Made by a program: the position numbers and the translations under genes. Below the pieces are notes generated by a model. The model saw only the letters and a list, made by a program, of their open reading frames with translations. It did not search any database and was not told the origin of the DNA. A stretch of 64,000 nucleotides of DNA. Origin: Beijerinckiaceae bacterium (lineage in GTDB: Bacteria; Pseudomonadota; Alphaproteobacteria; Rhizobiales; Beijerinckiaceae). Every line of letters begins with the position of its first letter. Within the stretch, counting starts at the first letter, position 1. Shown piece by piece: positions 8,586-16,888 of the stretch. The stretch is taken from the NCBI GenBank assembly GCA_027531565.1, contig JAPZSB010000002.1:1-64000 (forward strand). The letters run 5' to 3'.

Positions 8586-9194
8586 TCAGTTCGTCCGGGG
8601 GCCGCATTCACCCGCGGCCTTCTTCTTGTCATCGCTGCCGGGCGTGAAGACGCCCTGGACGCGGCCCTTCGCCCCGGCATCGACCGTGGCGCGGCCGGTT
8701 TTCACGTCATAGACCGCCCGCTCGCCTCGCTGGACATTGTCACAATCGGAAATGATCACGTTGCCGGTCAGCGTCACGGTTTCGGCCTGGGCATCATAGG
8801 TCATGAACTTGCCCGTCGCGGCCTGCGTGCCCGAACTGACGCTGACAGGGCCTTCGAAATCGATCTTGCGGATCGAATTCTGGCCGGCCGGGGCGGCCTG
8901 GCTGGTGCCGCCGGCGCTCTTGTTCGTGATGTAATGGACGATCATCTGCGACGAGCGGACCGTCGTCTGGCCCTGCACGACGACGACATCGCCGGAATAG
9001 ACCGCGCGGTTCTCCTTGTCGAAGACCTCGAGGCGGTTTGAATCGATCCTGATTGGCTCCTTCGAGCTGGAGCCGAAGCCGGCGAAGGGGGCGCCGGCGC
9101 CGCTCTTGGCCTTCTGCGCCAGGGCCGGCACAGCCGCAGCGACGAGCAGGACGGCGGCGCCGAGGGCCGCCTTGCGGAAAACGTCGATCATCAT
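8586..9194 (-). CDS. lptA: LPS transport periplasmic protein LptA
   Basis: Periplasmic bridge protein that passes LPS from the LptBFGC complex to LptD. The 202 residues have a signal peptide (residues 1-26, ending VPALAQ) and an OstA/LptA beta-jellyroll domain: [23 protein letters not shown] and [35 protein letters not shown] are the typical repeats. Its ATG overlaps the lptC stop (ATGA), indicating translational coupling in lptC-lptA-lptB. Confidence 0.95.
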   Translation of the reverse strand: MMIDVFRKAALGAAVLLVAAAVPALAQKAKSGAGAPFAGFGSSSKEPIRIDSNRLEVFDKENRAVYSGDVVVVQGQTTVRSSQMIVHYITNKSAGGTSQAAPAGQNSIRKIDFEGPVSVSSGTQAATGKFMTYDAQAETVTLTGNVIISDCDNVQRGERAVYDVKTGRATVDAGAKGRVQGVFTPGSDDKKKAAGECGPRTN

Positions 9195-9949
9195 GGATCC
9201 TTGCCGGGCACGGGGGCGCCGGTCTCCTGTTTCTCGGGGCCGGACGGGGTACCGGGATTGACGAACACGCTGCGGACCCGGCCCTCGAAAACGAGCTTGC
9301 GTCCGTTCTCGTGCACCTGCATGCGGTCCGCCGCCACGTCGCCCTGGTTGGTCTTCACCTCGACGGGCTTGTCGGTCACGATCATCCCGGAGCGGAAATC
9401 GATCTGGGCATCCTTCAGGCGGGCATCCATGCCGGTCTCGGTGCGGACCGAGACGCCGCCATCGACATCGAGCTTCTCGCCCTTGCTGTCATAGGTGCCG
9501 CGGGCGCCGGCGAGATCGGCCCAGCCCTCGTTGCCGGTCTGCATCCGCGCCTTGAGGCCGTCGAGTTCGACCATGTTCGGGGTCTTGATGTCCTGTGTCG
9601 CCGTGGCGGCATTAAGTTCATAGGAGCGACCGTCGCGCTTGAAGCCGGAAAGGCGCGGCTTCTCCATCACGATCTTGCGACCCTGGATGCCGACCGTGTC
9701 GGTCGAGACATCCGGAACGGCCAGGATGCCGGCGACCGTCCGCACCACCAGGAAGACAATCGTCACGAGGGCCAGGACGGGAATCGTCCGGCGCCAGAAC
9801 CGCACGCGGCGGGAATGCCGCGCTGCGGCACGGAAGGCGGGGTGATCGCGCAGATGCGGTGGCAGATCGGCATCGGCAGCAGGCGCGAGCCAGCGGCCGA
9901 ACCGGCCCGGCTCCCGTCCTGTCGCAATGTCACTGCCCATCATGGCCAT
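9191..9949 (-). CDS. lptC: LPS export system protein LptC
   Basis: Bitopic inner-membrane protein that links LptBFG to LptA. The 252 residues carry a hydrophilic N-terminal part, one membrane anchor (about 54-76, IPVLALVTIVFLVVRTVAGIL) and a periplasmic LptC/DUF1239 domain. The N-terminal cytoplasmic part is longer than in E. coli, as is usual in alphaproteobacteria. Three Met codons lie close together at the start; the first was kept, with a purine-rich GGAAGGA stretch upstream. First gene of the lptCAB block; rnd lies 78 bp upstream. Confidence 0.9.
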   Translation of the reverse strand: MAMMGSDIATGREPGRFGRWLAPAADADLPPHLRDHPAFRAAARHSRRVRFWRRTIPVLALVTIVFLVVRTVAGILAVPDVSTDTVGIQGRKIVMEKPRLSGFKRDGRSYELNAATATQDIKTPNMVELDGLKARMQTGNEGWADLAGARGTYDSKGEKLDVDGGVSVRTETGMDARLKDAQIDFRSGMIVTDKPVEVKTNQGDVAADRMQVHENGRKLVFEGRVRSVFVNPGTPSGPEKQETGAPVPGKDP

Positions 9950-10027
9950 CGCCCGGTTCCGTCCTTCCTCACTCGCCGATCTCTAGGGATATGAGGAACA
10001 AACACGCCAATTTCTTGTCGGTCTGCC

Positions 10028-10642
10028 TCAGCTATGCGCGAAGATATCCGTTTCCGGCCAGCCATCCAGATCCAGCTGGGACCGGGTGGGGAGAAAATCG
10101 AAGCAGGATTGCGCGAGGGCCGTGCGGTTTTCCCGCGCCAGCATGGCATCGAACTTCGCCTTGAGCCCATGGAGATAGAGCACATCCGAGGCAGCATAGG
10201 CCAGCTGGGCATCGGTCAGCGTTTCCGCGGCCCAGTCGGAGGATTGCTGCTGCTTGGACAATTCGACACCCAGCAACTCGCGGGTGATGTCCTTCAGGCC
10301 ATGCCGGTCGGTATAGGTGCGCGTCAGGCGCGAGGCGATCTTGGTGCAGTACACCGGCGAAGGCATCACCCCGAAGGTCAGGCGGAGGACCGCCAGGTCG
10401 AAACGGGCGAAATGGAACAGCTTCAGCGTGCGCGGGTCCGACAGCATCGCCACGAGATTGGGCGCGGATTTCTGGCCCGGCGCGATCTGGATCACGTCGG
10501 CGGTGCCATCGCCCGTGGAGAGCTGGACCACGCAGAGCCGGTCGCGATGCGGCACGAGACCCAGTGTCTCGGTATCGATTGCCACGACGGCGCCGGAGGG
10601 AATGGGCTTTGCAAGGTCGCCGCGATGCACGCGAATGGTCAT
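10028..10642 (-). CDS. rnd: Ribonuclease D-like 3'-5' exonuclease
   Basis: DEDD-superfamily 3'-5' exonuclease, expected to trim RNA 3' ends. The 204 residues contain Exo I (VAIDTETLGL, Asp and Glu), Exo II (HFARFDLAVL) and Exo III (LAYAASDVLYL, Tyr and Asp). The protein is just the exonuclease domain; the HRDC domains of E. coli RNase D (375 residues) are missing, a short form common in alphaproteobacteria. ATG at 10642 is preferred over an in-frame start at 10750 because homology starts at MTIRVHRGDL. Divergent from the ring-cleaving dioxygenase gene. Confidence 0.88.
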   Translation of the reverse strand: MTIRVHRGDLAKPIPSGAVVAIDTETLGLVPHRDRLCVVQLSTGDGTADVIQIAPGQKSAPNLVAMLSDPRTLKLFHFARFDLAVLRLTFGVMPSPVYCTKIASRLTRTYTDRHGLKDITRELLGVELSKQQQSSDWAAETLTDAQLAYAASDVLYLHGLKAKFDAMLARENRTALAQSCFDFLPTRSQLDLDGWPETDIFAHS

Positions 10643-10742
10643 CTGTGATATTCCAAGGGGATGCGGAATGGGGATAGCTGTCCTTAGTTGAAAAACCTTT
10701 CCTTGCCAAATTGCAGGGGCCGGCACCTGACCCCCAAAGTGA

Positions 10743-10798
10743 CATTGCATAAATGCAATGGATTATCCGGGGTTTCGAATTATATATGCGTCAACGCA
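10743..10798. promoter_or_regulatory. Two related inverted repeats flanking a probable promoter
   Basis: Site 1 (10743-10760) is a perfect CATTGCAT-AA-ATGCAATG. Site 2 (10787-10798) is TGCGT-CA-ACGCA. Read on one strand both fit ATTGCRT-NN-AYGCAW. Their centres are 41 bp apart, about four helical turns. The AT-rich TATATA between them (10781-10786) could be the -10 of the dioxygenase gene, which starts at 10831. The pattern suggests repressor dimers, for example MarR or TetR type; no such regulator gene is adjacent. Confidence 0.55.
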
Positions 10799-10830
10799 AT
10801 GAGTGCGGGGTCATCCCCCAGGAGTTCCCG

Positions 10831-11778
10831 ATGCAACTGCATGGCATCCATCATCTCACGGCCATCACGGCCGATGCCCGGGCCAATCACCGGTTCTACA
10901 CCGAGATCCTCGGCCTGAGGCTCGTGAAGAAGACCGTCAACCAGGACGATGTCTCGGCCTATCACCTGTTCTATGCCGATGGCGAGGCCACACCCGGCAC
11001 GGACCTGACCTTCTTCGAATGGCCGGTTCCGCCGGAACGGCGCGGCACGCATTCGATCACCCGGACCGGCTTCCGCGTTGCCGACGAGGCGAGCCTCGCC
11101 TATTGGCAGGCCCGGTTCGAGGCGCACAAGGTGCGCCACGGGGCCATCCATGTGCTGGACGGGCGCGCTTCGCTCGATTTCGAGGATCATGAGGGCCAGC
11201 GTTTCCGCCTGGTGGTCGATGGCGGCACCGGCGAGGCTTTCCCGTGGTCGAAGAGCCCGGTTCCGGCCGAACACCAGATCCGCGGCCTCGGGCCGATCGA
11301 GATCAGCGTGCCGGACATCACGCCGACAGAGCGTTTCCTGACGCTGCTCTACGAGATGCGGCGGGAGCGCAGCTACGTCCGGACGGACGGAACCGAGGTC
11401 GTGGTCTTTGCCATGGGCGAAGGCGGCCCGGCTGCGGAATTCCATGTCGCGATCGAACCGGGCGCGCCCACCGCCCGGCAGGGCGCCGGCGGAGTGCATC
11501 ACGTCGCCTTCCGGGCCCGCGACGATCAGGAATATGCCTATTGGGTCGACCGCTACAAGCAGCTCGGCCTGCCCTCCTCGGGGCCGGTGGACCGGTTCTA
11601 TTTCCGGTCGCTCTATGTGCGGGAGCCCAACGGCATCCTGATCGAGATCGCGACGGACGGGCCCGGTTTCGCCACCGACGAGCCGAAGGAAAGCATGGGC
11701 GAGACCCTCTCCCTGCCGCCTTTCCTCGAGAAGAAGCGCGCGGAAATCGAGCGCAACCTCAAGCCGATCGGCGCCTGA
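10831..11778 (+). CDS. Ring-cleaving dioxygenase of the VOC superfamily (MhqO/LinE-like)
   Basis: Predicted Fe(II)-dependent extradiol dioxygenase of the glyoxalase/VOC fold, a group including hydroquinone-cleaving MhqO/MhqA. The 315 residues hold two VOC modules: residues 1-140 (GIHHLTAITADARANHRFY) and 150-300 (PIEISVPDITPTERFLT, then VHHVAFRARDDQEY, then NGILIEIATDGPGF). His of IHHLT, His of VHHVAF and Glu of LIEIATD fit the metal ligands. ATG at 10831 has GGAG at 6 nt. Stop is 3 bp from the convergent pcaB stop. Substrate is unknown; protection from quinones is an inference. Confidence 0.85.
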   Translation: MQLHGIHHLTAITADARANHRFYTEILGLRLVKKTVNQDDVSAYHLFYADGEATPGTDLTFFEWPVPPERRGTHSITRTGFRVADEASLAYWQARFEAHKVRHGAIHVLDGRASLDFEDHEGQRFRLVVDGGTGEAFPWSKSPVPAEHQIRGLGPIEISVPDITPTERFLTLLYEMRRERSYVRTDGTEVVVFAMGEGGPAAEFHVAIEPGAPTARQGAGGVHHVAFRARDDQEYAYWVDRYKQLGLPSSGPVDRFYFRSLYVREPNGILIEIATDGPGFATDEPKESMGETLSLPPFLEKKRAEIERNLKPIGA

Positions 11779-11781
11779 GGC

Positions 11782-13104
11782 TCATGATTCGAGCCCGGCA
11801 AGGATCCTGTCGATCAGCATCCTCGCCGGCTCGAGCATGTGCAAGGGGTTCCGCAGGGCGTCCCAGTCCACCGCGACGGGGGAGCGCTCCTCCAGAACCG
11901 AGAGCAACGGACGGGGGTCCTCGGTCATGGCCTGGATCCCCTCCCGCACGATCGTGGCGGCCTGGTTGCGATCCGAGGCCACCGCGAGGGCGAAGGTTGC
12001 GGCCTCCGCCATGACGAGTTCGCGGGTTGCCGCCAGATTGGCCGCCATGCGACCGGCATCGACCCGCAGCCGGGCAATCGCCTCGAGACCAAGCCGCAGG
12101 GCCGCGCCCGTCGTGGCCATCAGGGGCGGCAGGGTCAGCCATTCCAATGTCCAGGCAGCACCGTCGCGCTCGGTGGCATGCAGGGCGGCCTGCGGCAGCC
12201 CCGCCCCCTGCCCGGCCGCCGCGCGACCCAGCGCCACCAGCACCTCGGCAATCACCGGATTCTGCTTCTGCGGCAGGGTGGATGAGCCGCCCGCGCCCTC
12301 GAAGCCAAGTTCGCCAGTTTCCGATTGCGCGAGGCTGACGAGATCGGCGCCGATCCTGCCGATCGAGGTCGCGACCAGGACCAGCAGCAGGCCGAACTCG
12401 ACGAGCCGGTCGCGGCCGCCATGCCAGGGCTCGGCCCGGCCGAGGCCGAGATCATCCGCGAGCGCATCCATGATCTCGAGCCCGCGCGGCCCGAAAGCGG
12501 AGAGATTGCCGGCCGCCCCGCCGAGCTGGACCACCAGCAGCCGGGGCCGGATCTCCCGCAGGCGCTGGCGGTGGCGCTGCAGCGGTTGCAGCCAGTTCGC
12601 CACACGAAGGCCGAACAGGGTCGGCGCAGCGATCTGCGTCCGCGTCCGGGCCAGGCAGGGCGTCTCGCGATGGGCGCGGGCCAGTTCGGCCAGCATCGCG
12701 ACAAGGCGTTCGAGCCGCGCATCGAACAGGTCGATCACCGCGCTCAGCCGCAGCACGAGGGCGAGATCGGCAATGTCCTGCGAGGTGGCGCCCCAATGGA
12801 GCCAGGGCGCGAGTTCGGGGTCGATCTGCCTGCGAAGGGCGGCGACCAGCCCGGGCGCGACAACGCCGTCCCGTGCCGTGGCGGCACGGAGATCGCCCGG
12901 ATCGATCATCACCCGGTCGAGCGCCGCCTCCAGCGCGAGAGCCGCCTCGGCAGGGATCATCCCCGCCTTGCCCTGCACGCGGGCCAGCGCCTTCTCGGCT
13001 GCGATCATCGCACCGATCTCGGCGGCGTCGCTCAGCAGCGGCTGCAATTCGGGATCGTCGAAGAGATCGCCATACAAAGCCGATTCAAGGGTGTGGATGG
13101 CCAT
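11782..13104 (-). CDS. pcaB: 3-carboxy-cis,cis-muconate cycloisomerase PcaB
   Basis: Converts 3-carboxy-cis,cis-muconate to 4-carboxymuconolactone in the protocatechuate branch of the beta-ketoadipate pathway. The 440 residues belong to the fumarase/aspartase fold: signature GGSSTLPQKQNP (catalytic Ser loop), LHWGATSQDIADLAL and LGGAAGNLSAFG. The C-terminal domain (about 370-440) is kept. It is the last gene of pcaC-pcaH-pcaG-pcaB, 38 bp after pcaG. Adenylosuccinate lyase is excluded by the PcaB-type HWGATSQD motif and the context. Confidence 0.95.
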   Translation of the reverse strand: MAIHTLESALYGDLFDDPELQPLLSDAAEIGAMIAAEKALARVQGKAGMIPAEAALALEAALDRVMIDPGDLRAATARDGVVAPGLVAALRRQIDPELAPWLHWGATSQDIADLALVLRLSAVIDLFDARLERLVAMLAELARAHRETPCLARTRTQIAAPTLFGLRVANWLQPLQRHRQRLREIRPRLLVVQLGGAAGNLSAFGPRGLEIMDALADDLGLGRAEPWHGGRDRLVEFGLLLVLVATSIGRIGADLVSLAQSETGELGFEGAGGSSTLPQKQNPVIAEVLVALGRAAAGQGAGLPQAALHATERDGAAWTLEWLTLPPLMATTGAALRLGLEAIARLRVDAGRMAANLAATRELVMAEAATFALAVASDRNQAATIVREGIQAMTEDPRPLLSVLEERSPVAVDWDALRNPLHMLEPARMLIDRILAGLES

Positions 13105-13142
13105 CCGGATCCGTCCTCCGCCGGTCTTTTCGATCGAACCGG

Positions 13143-13709
13143 CTACATGTCGAAGAAGACGGTTTCGTTCTCTCCCTGAAGCCGGATGTCAAAGCGATAG
13201 TGCCCCGGGCCCTGCCTCGTCGCAACCAGCGTGGAACGGCGGGCGGGCGAATCCACCCGCTGGAGCGCCGGATCAGTGGCATGGAGCGCCGCATCCTCCG
13301 GGAAATACATCCGGGTGTGGAGGTGGATATTGATGCCGCGCGCGAAGATCAGCAGGCTGCAATGCGGCGCCTGGCTCTGGCCGTTCCGCCAGGGCAGGGC
13401 CGGCGGGCGGATCGTCTCGAACCGGTAGAGGCCGGTCTCGGGATCGGCCCCGGCACGGCCCCACAGGCCTTTCGTGCCGAGTTCACCGCGCGCATCGGGC
13501 TGCCAGAGCTCCAGCAGGGCATCCCGGACGGGCGTGCCGATCCCGTCATGGACGATTCCCTCGATGATGATCCGCTCGCCTTCGGCCGCGATGACATTCA
13601 GCGCCTCGTTATGGCGCATGGCGAGCCCGGCCTGGGCCGGCAGCAGGCCGATATGGACATAGGGGCCGGCGGTCTGGGACGGAGTTTCCTTGAGATAGGT
13701 GACCGGCAT
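13143..13709 (-). CDS. pcaG: Protocatechuate 3,4-dioxygenase alpha subunit PcaG
   Basis: Non-catalytic partner of PcaH in the (alpha-beta)12 non-heme Fe(III) enzyme that opens the protocatechuate ring. The 188 residues start [21 protein letters not shown], the standard alpha-subunit opening, and include DALLELWQPDARG and GINIHLHTRMYFPED. ATG at 13709 overlaps the pcaH stop by one base (TGATG), so the subunits are translationally coupled. A longer frame up to 13787 is inside pcaH. Confidence 0.96.
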   Translation of the reverse strand: MPVTYLKETPSQTAGPYVHIGLLPAQAGLAMRHNEALNVIAAEGERIIIEGIVHDGIGTPVRDALLELWQPDARGELGTKGLWGRAGADPETGLYRFETIRPPALPWRNGQSQAPHCSLLIFARGINIHLHTRMYFPEDAALHATDPALQRVDSPARRSTLVATRQGPGHYRFDIRLQGENETVFFDM

Positions 13710-14437
13710 CACATGCCCTCCGGACGGTTCTCGAAGAAGGTCTGCTGGCGGCCGCGCAGCACGATGTCGAAGCGGTAGACAAGGCAATCGAACGAGCGCA
13801 TCTCGCCCATGTCGAGCTTTGCGACCAGCTGCTCGATCGCACGGTCATCGCGGATTGTCCGGACAATGGGACAAAGCGGGATCAGCGGATCGCCCTCGAA
13901 ATAGAGCTGCGTGATCAACCTCTGGGCGAAGGCCTCGCCGAAGACCGAGACATGGATATGGGCCGGGCGCCAGTCCGAGCCGTGGTTCGGCCAGGGATAG
14001 GGGCCCGGCTTGATCGTCCGGAAGAAATAGCGGCCGTCGTCATCGCTCATGCAGCGGCCGCAGCCGCCGAAATTCGGATCGAGCGGCGCGAGATAGCGGT
14101 CATTCCGATGGCGGTAGCGGCCACCGGCATTGGCCTGCCACACTTCGAGCAGGGTGCGCGGCACCGCGCGACCCGTCTCGTCCATGACGCGGCCATGGAC
14201 GATGATCCGCTCGCCGATCGCCTCGCCCTCAGCGCCGGTTGCGGCGGCGTAGTTGCGGATCAGGTCATTGTCGAGTTCGTGCAGCATGTCCGCCTTGAAG
14301 ACCGGGCCCGATTTCTCGGCCGGCCCCTGGTCCAGCGAAAGCAGGGCACATTTCGGCGAGCGGAGCACCGAGGTCTTGTAGCCGGGCGTGTAGGCCGGCG
14401 GATGCCAGCTCCTGTCGCGGCGCATGTAATCCGTCAT
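13709..14437 (-). CDS. pcaH: Protocatechuate 3,4-dioxygenase beta subunit PcaH
   Basis: Catalytic subunit carrying Fe(III); cleaves protocatechuate between the hydroxyls to 3-carboxy-cis,cis-muconate. The 242 residues show the iron ligands in context: Tyr in [11 protein letters not shown], Tyr in GPYPWPN, and both His in WRPAHIHVS. The N-terminal [14 protein letters not shown] motif is typical of beta subunits. AGGAAA lies 6-7 nt before the ATG. Second gene of the pca run, 33 bp after pcaC. Confidence 0.97.
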   Translation of the reverse strand: MTDYMRRDRSWHPPAYTPGYKTSVLRSPKCALLSLDQGPAEKSGPVFKADMLHELDNDLIRNYAAATGAEGEAIGERIIVHGRVMDETGRAVPRTLLEVWQANAGGRYRHRNDRYLAPLDPNFGGCGRCMSDDDGRYFFRTIKPGPYPWPNHGSDWRPAHIHVSVFGEAFAQRLITQLYFEGDPLIPLCPIVRTIRDDRAIEQLVAKLDMGEMRSFDCLVYRFDIVLRGRQQTFFENRPEGM

Positions 14438-14470
14438 GTCGCGTTTCCTGTTGTTCCCTTGCGGCCGGTC

Positions 14471-14857
14471 TCAGGCCGGCTTGGCTTCCGCCGCCATCGC
14501 GGCATAGGTCTGCTTGGCGATCTTGAAGGCGGTGTTGGCGGCGGGAACACCGGCATAGACCGCGACATGCATCAGCGCCTCGCGGACATCCTCCATGGTC
14601 GCGCCGGTATTCGCCGTGGCCCGCACATGCATTGCCACCTCGTCGTGATGGCCGAGGGCGGCCAGCAGGGCGATGGTGATCATCGAGCGCTCGCGGCGCG
14701 TGAGATGATCTCCCGCCCAGACCGTGCCCCAGGCGCCTTCGGTGATGAAGTCCTGGAACGGAGCGTCAAACGGGGTCGTATTGGCATTGGCCCGGTCGAC
14801 ATGGGCATCGCCCAGCACGCCCCGGCGGGTTTTGGTCCCGGTTTCTTTTCGGCTCAT
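14471..14857 (-). CDS. pcaC: 4-carboxymuconolactone decarboxylase PcaC
   Basis: Decarboxylates 4-carboxymuconolactone to beta-ketoadipate enol-lactone. The 128 residues are one AhpD-like all-helical CMD domain with the PcaC motif LLAALGHHDEVAMHVRA and FQDFITEGAWGTVWA. First gene of the pca operon, so the promoter should lie in the 225-bp gap to uraH (14858-15082). The next enzyme, enol-lactone hydrolase PcaD, is neither fused nor adjacent, and no pcaQ-type LysR regulator is seen. Confidence 0.95.
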   Translation of the reverse strand: MSRKETGTKTRRGVLGDAHVDRANANTTPFDAPFQDFITEGAWGTVWAGDHLTRRERSMITIALLAALGHHDEVAMHVRATANTGATMEDVREALMHVAVYAGVPAANTAFKIAKQTYAAMAAEAKPA

Positions 14858-15082
14858 GGTTCGCTTCGGCCCGTTTTCGTCATCGGCTCCCGGCTTTCGC
14901 CGGACCCGGCATTGTCCCGATCGGCGGGATCATGGTCAGCCGCCTTCCGGTTTGTAAATCCGAAAGTCAGCGCCGTCTCTGCCAGCCGCACGAAGTTCGC
15001 ATAGCGCATCATCGACACCCTCGCTTGCGATGCCCGATGGCGCTCTCTACCCTCTTGCCCGGATCGTCAGGAGTGATTCACG

Positions 15083-15439
15083 ATGGGGCGCCTCTCTACA
15101 CATGTCCTTGACACAGCGCATGGATGCCCGGCCGCGGGCATGCGGATCGAGGTTCTGGAGGCACGATCCGGCGGCGGCTGGGAGAAGATCGCCGATCTCC
15201 TGACGAATGCCGATGGCCGCACCGATGCGCCGGTCCTTTCCGGAGCAACCTTCCGGACGGGCGCGTTCCAGCTGCGGTTCCATGTCGCCGCCTATTTCCG
15301 GGGTCGCGGGGTCACCCTGCCCGAACCGCCCTTCCTCGATATCGTGCCGCTGCATTTCGGCATGGCCGAGCCCGACGGACATTACCACGTGCCGCTGCTC
15401 TGCTCGCCCTACGCCTATTCCACCTATCGCGGGAGCTGA
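15083..15439 (+). CDS. uraH: 5-hydroxyisourate hydrolase UraH
   Basis: Transthyretin-related enzyme that hydrolyses 5-hydroxyisourate, the product of urate oxidation, to OHCU. The 118 residues begin with the family motif [14 protein letters not shown], hold the conserved [16 protein letters not shown] and end in YSTYRGS, the diagnostic C-terminal tetrapeptide YRGS. AGGAG is 9 nt before ATG. It is the first gene of a plus-strand set, 5 bp ahead of the puuE-uraD fusion, and diverges from pcaC. A urate oxidase gene is not in the window. Confidence 0.96.
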   Translation: MGRLSTHVLDTAHGCPAAGMRIEVLEARSGGGWEKIADLLTNADGRTDAPVLSGATFRTGAFQLRFHVAAYFRGRGVTLPEPPFLDIVPLHFGMAEPDGHYHVPLLCSPYAYSTYRGS

Positions 15440-15444
15440 ACGTC

Positions 15445-16887
15445 ATGGCCGGGGAAGCCACCTATCCGCGTGACCTGATCGGCTATGGCCGGCGCGTGCC
15501 GCATGCGCGCTGGCCGGGCGCGGCGCGGATCGCCGTCCAGTTCGTGATCAACTACGAGGAGGGCGGCGAGAACTGCATCCTCCATGGCGATGCGGCCTCC
15601 GAGGCCTTCCTGTCGGAGATTGTCGGCGCGCAGCCCTGGCCGGGCCAGCGGCACATGAACATGGAATCGATCTACGAATATGGCTCGCGATCCGGATTCT
15701 GGCGACTCTACCGGATGTTCACCGAGCGCGGCCTGCCGGTCACGGTCTTCGGTGTGGCCAGTGCCATGGCCCGGCATCCCGAAGCCGTCCGCGCGATGGC
15801 CGAAGCGGGCTGGGAAATCGCCACGCATGGCCTGAAATGGATCGACTACCGCGATTTCACCCCGGCGGAAGAAGCGCGCCATATTGCCGATGCGGTGCAG
15901 ATCCAGCGGGAGATGACGGGGATGCGCCCGCTCGGGATGTATCAGGGGCGCACCTCCGCGCAAACGCTCCGGCTGACCATGGAGGAGGGTGGCTTCCTCT
16001 ATTCGGCCGACAGCTATGCCGACGAGCTGCCCTACTGGGTCAGGGGACCGAACGGGAAAGGCGGCGAGGGGCCGTTCCTGATCGTGCCCTACACGCTCGA
16101 TGCGAATGACATGCGGTTTGCCACGCCGCAGGGGTTCAACAGCGGCGACCAGTTCTTCAGCTATCTCAAGGACAGTTTCGACCTGCTCCATGCCGAGGGC
16201 GAGACCGTGCCGAAGATGATGTCGATCGGCCTGCATTGCCGGCTTGTCGGGCGGCCCGGCCGCGCGGCGGCTTTGGCCCGGTTCCTCGATTATGTGCAGG
16301 GCCATGACCGGGTCTGGGTCACGACGCGGCTGGACATCGCCCGGCACTGGGTGATGAACCATCCGCCCGCCGGCGGGTGGCAGCCCTCCGCACTCTCGCG
16401 GCCGCTTTTCGTGGCCCGGTTCGGCGGCGTGTTCGAGCATTCGCCCTGGGTGGCCGAACAGGCCCATGCGCAGGGGCTCGATTCGCATTGCGATACGCTC
16501 GATGGTCTGCATGCGGTCTTGGTGCGGGCGATGCGCGCCGGCAGCCGCGAACAGCAGGAGAGCCTCGTCCGGGCCCATCCGGACCTTGCCGGACGCCTCG
16601 CGCTGGCGGGGGCGCTTACCCCCGAATCGACGCAGGAACAGGCCTCGGCCGGGCTCGACCGGTTGACGCCCGAGGAGCTTGCGGCCTTTACCGCGCTGAA
16701 CACGGCCTATCTTGCCCGTTTCGGATTCCCCTTCATCATGGCGGTCAAGGGCCAGAGCAAGGCGACGATCCGGGCCGCGTTCGAACAGAGGGTCCGGCAT
16801 GATCCGGACACGGAATTCGCCACCGCCCTCGATGAGATCGCGAAGATCGCCCGATTCCGCCTGTCCGATATCCTGGAAAGCCGCTGA
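15445..16887 (+). CDS. puuE-uraD: Bifunctional allantoinase PuuE / OHCU decarboxylase UraD fusion
   Basis: The N-terminal part (about 1-305) is a cofactor-independent polysaccharide-deacetylase-type allantoinase: [52 protein letters not shown]. The C-terminal part (about 315-480) is OHCU decarboxylase with [15 protein letters not shown] (His and Glu), [11 protein letters not shown] and [12 protein letters not shown]. Together with UraH the protein covers 5-hydroxyisourate to OHCU to (S)-allantoin to allantoate. GGGAG lies in the end of uraH. Its stop is one base before the pgi ATG. Such fusions are known in alphaproteobacteria. Confidence 0.95.
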   Translation: MAGEATYPRDLIGYGRRVPHARWPGAARIAVQFVINYEEGGENCILHGDAASEAFLSEIVGAQPWPGQRHMNMESIYEYGSRSGFWRLYRMFTERGLPVTVFGVASAMARHPEAVRAMAEAGWEIATHGLKWIDYRDFTPAEEARHIADAVQIQREMTGMRPLGMYQGRTSAQTLRLTMEEGGFLYSADSYADELPYWVRGPNGKGGEGPFLIVPYTLDANDMRFATPQGFNSGDQFFSYLKDSFDLLHAEGETVPKMMSIGLHCRLVGRPGRAAALARFLDYVQGHDRVWVTTRLDIARHWVMNHPPAGGWQPSALSRPLFVARFGGVFEHSPWVAEQAHAQGLDSHCDTLDGLHAVLVRAMRAGSREQQESLVRAHPDLAGRLALAGALTPESTQEQASAGLDRLTPEELAAFTALNTAYLARFGFPFIMAVKGQSKATIRAAFEQRVRHDPDTEFATALDEIAKIARFRLSDILESR

Positions 16888-16888
16888 A

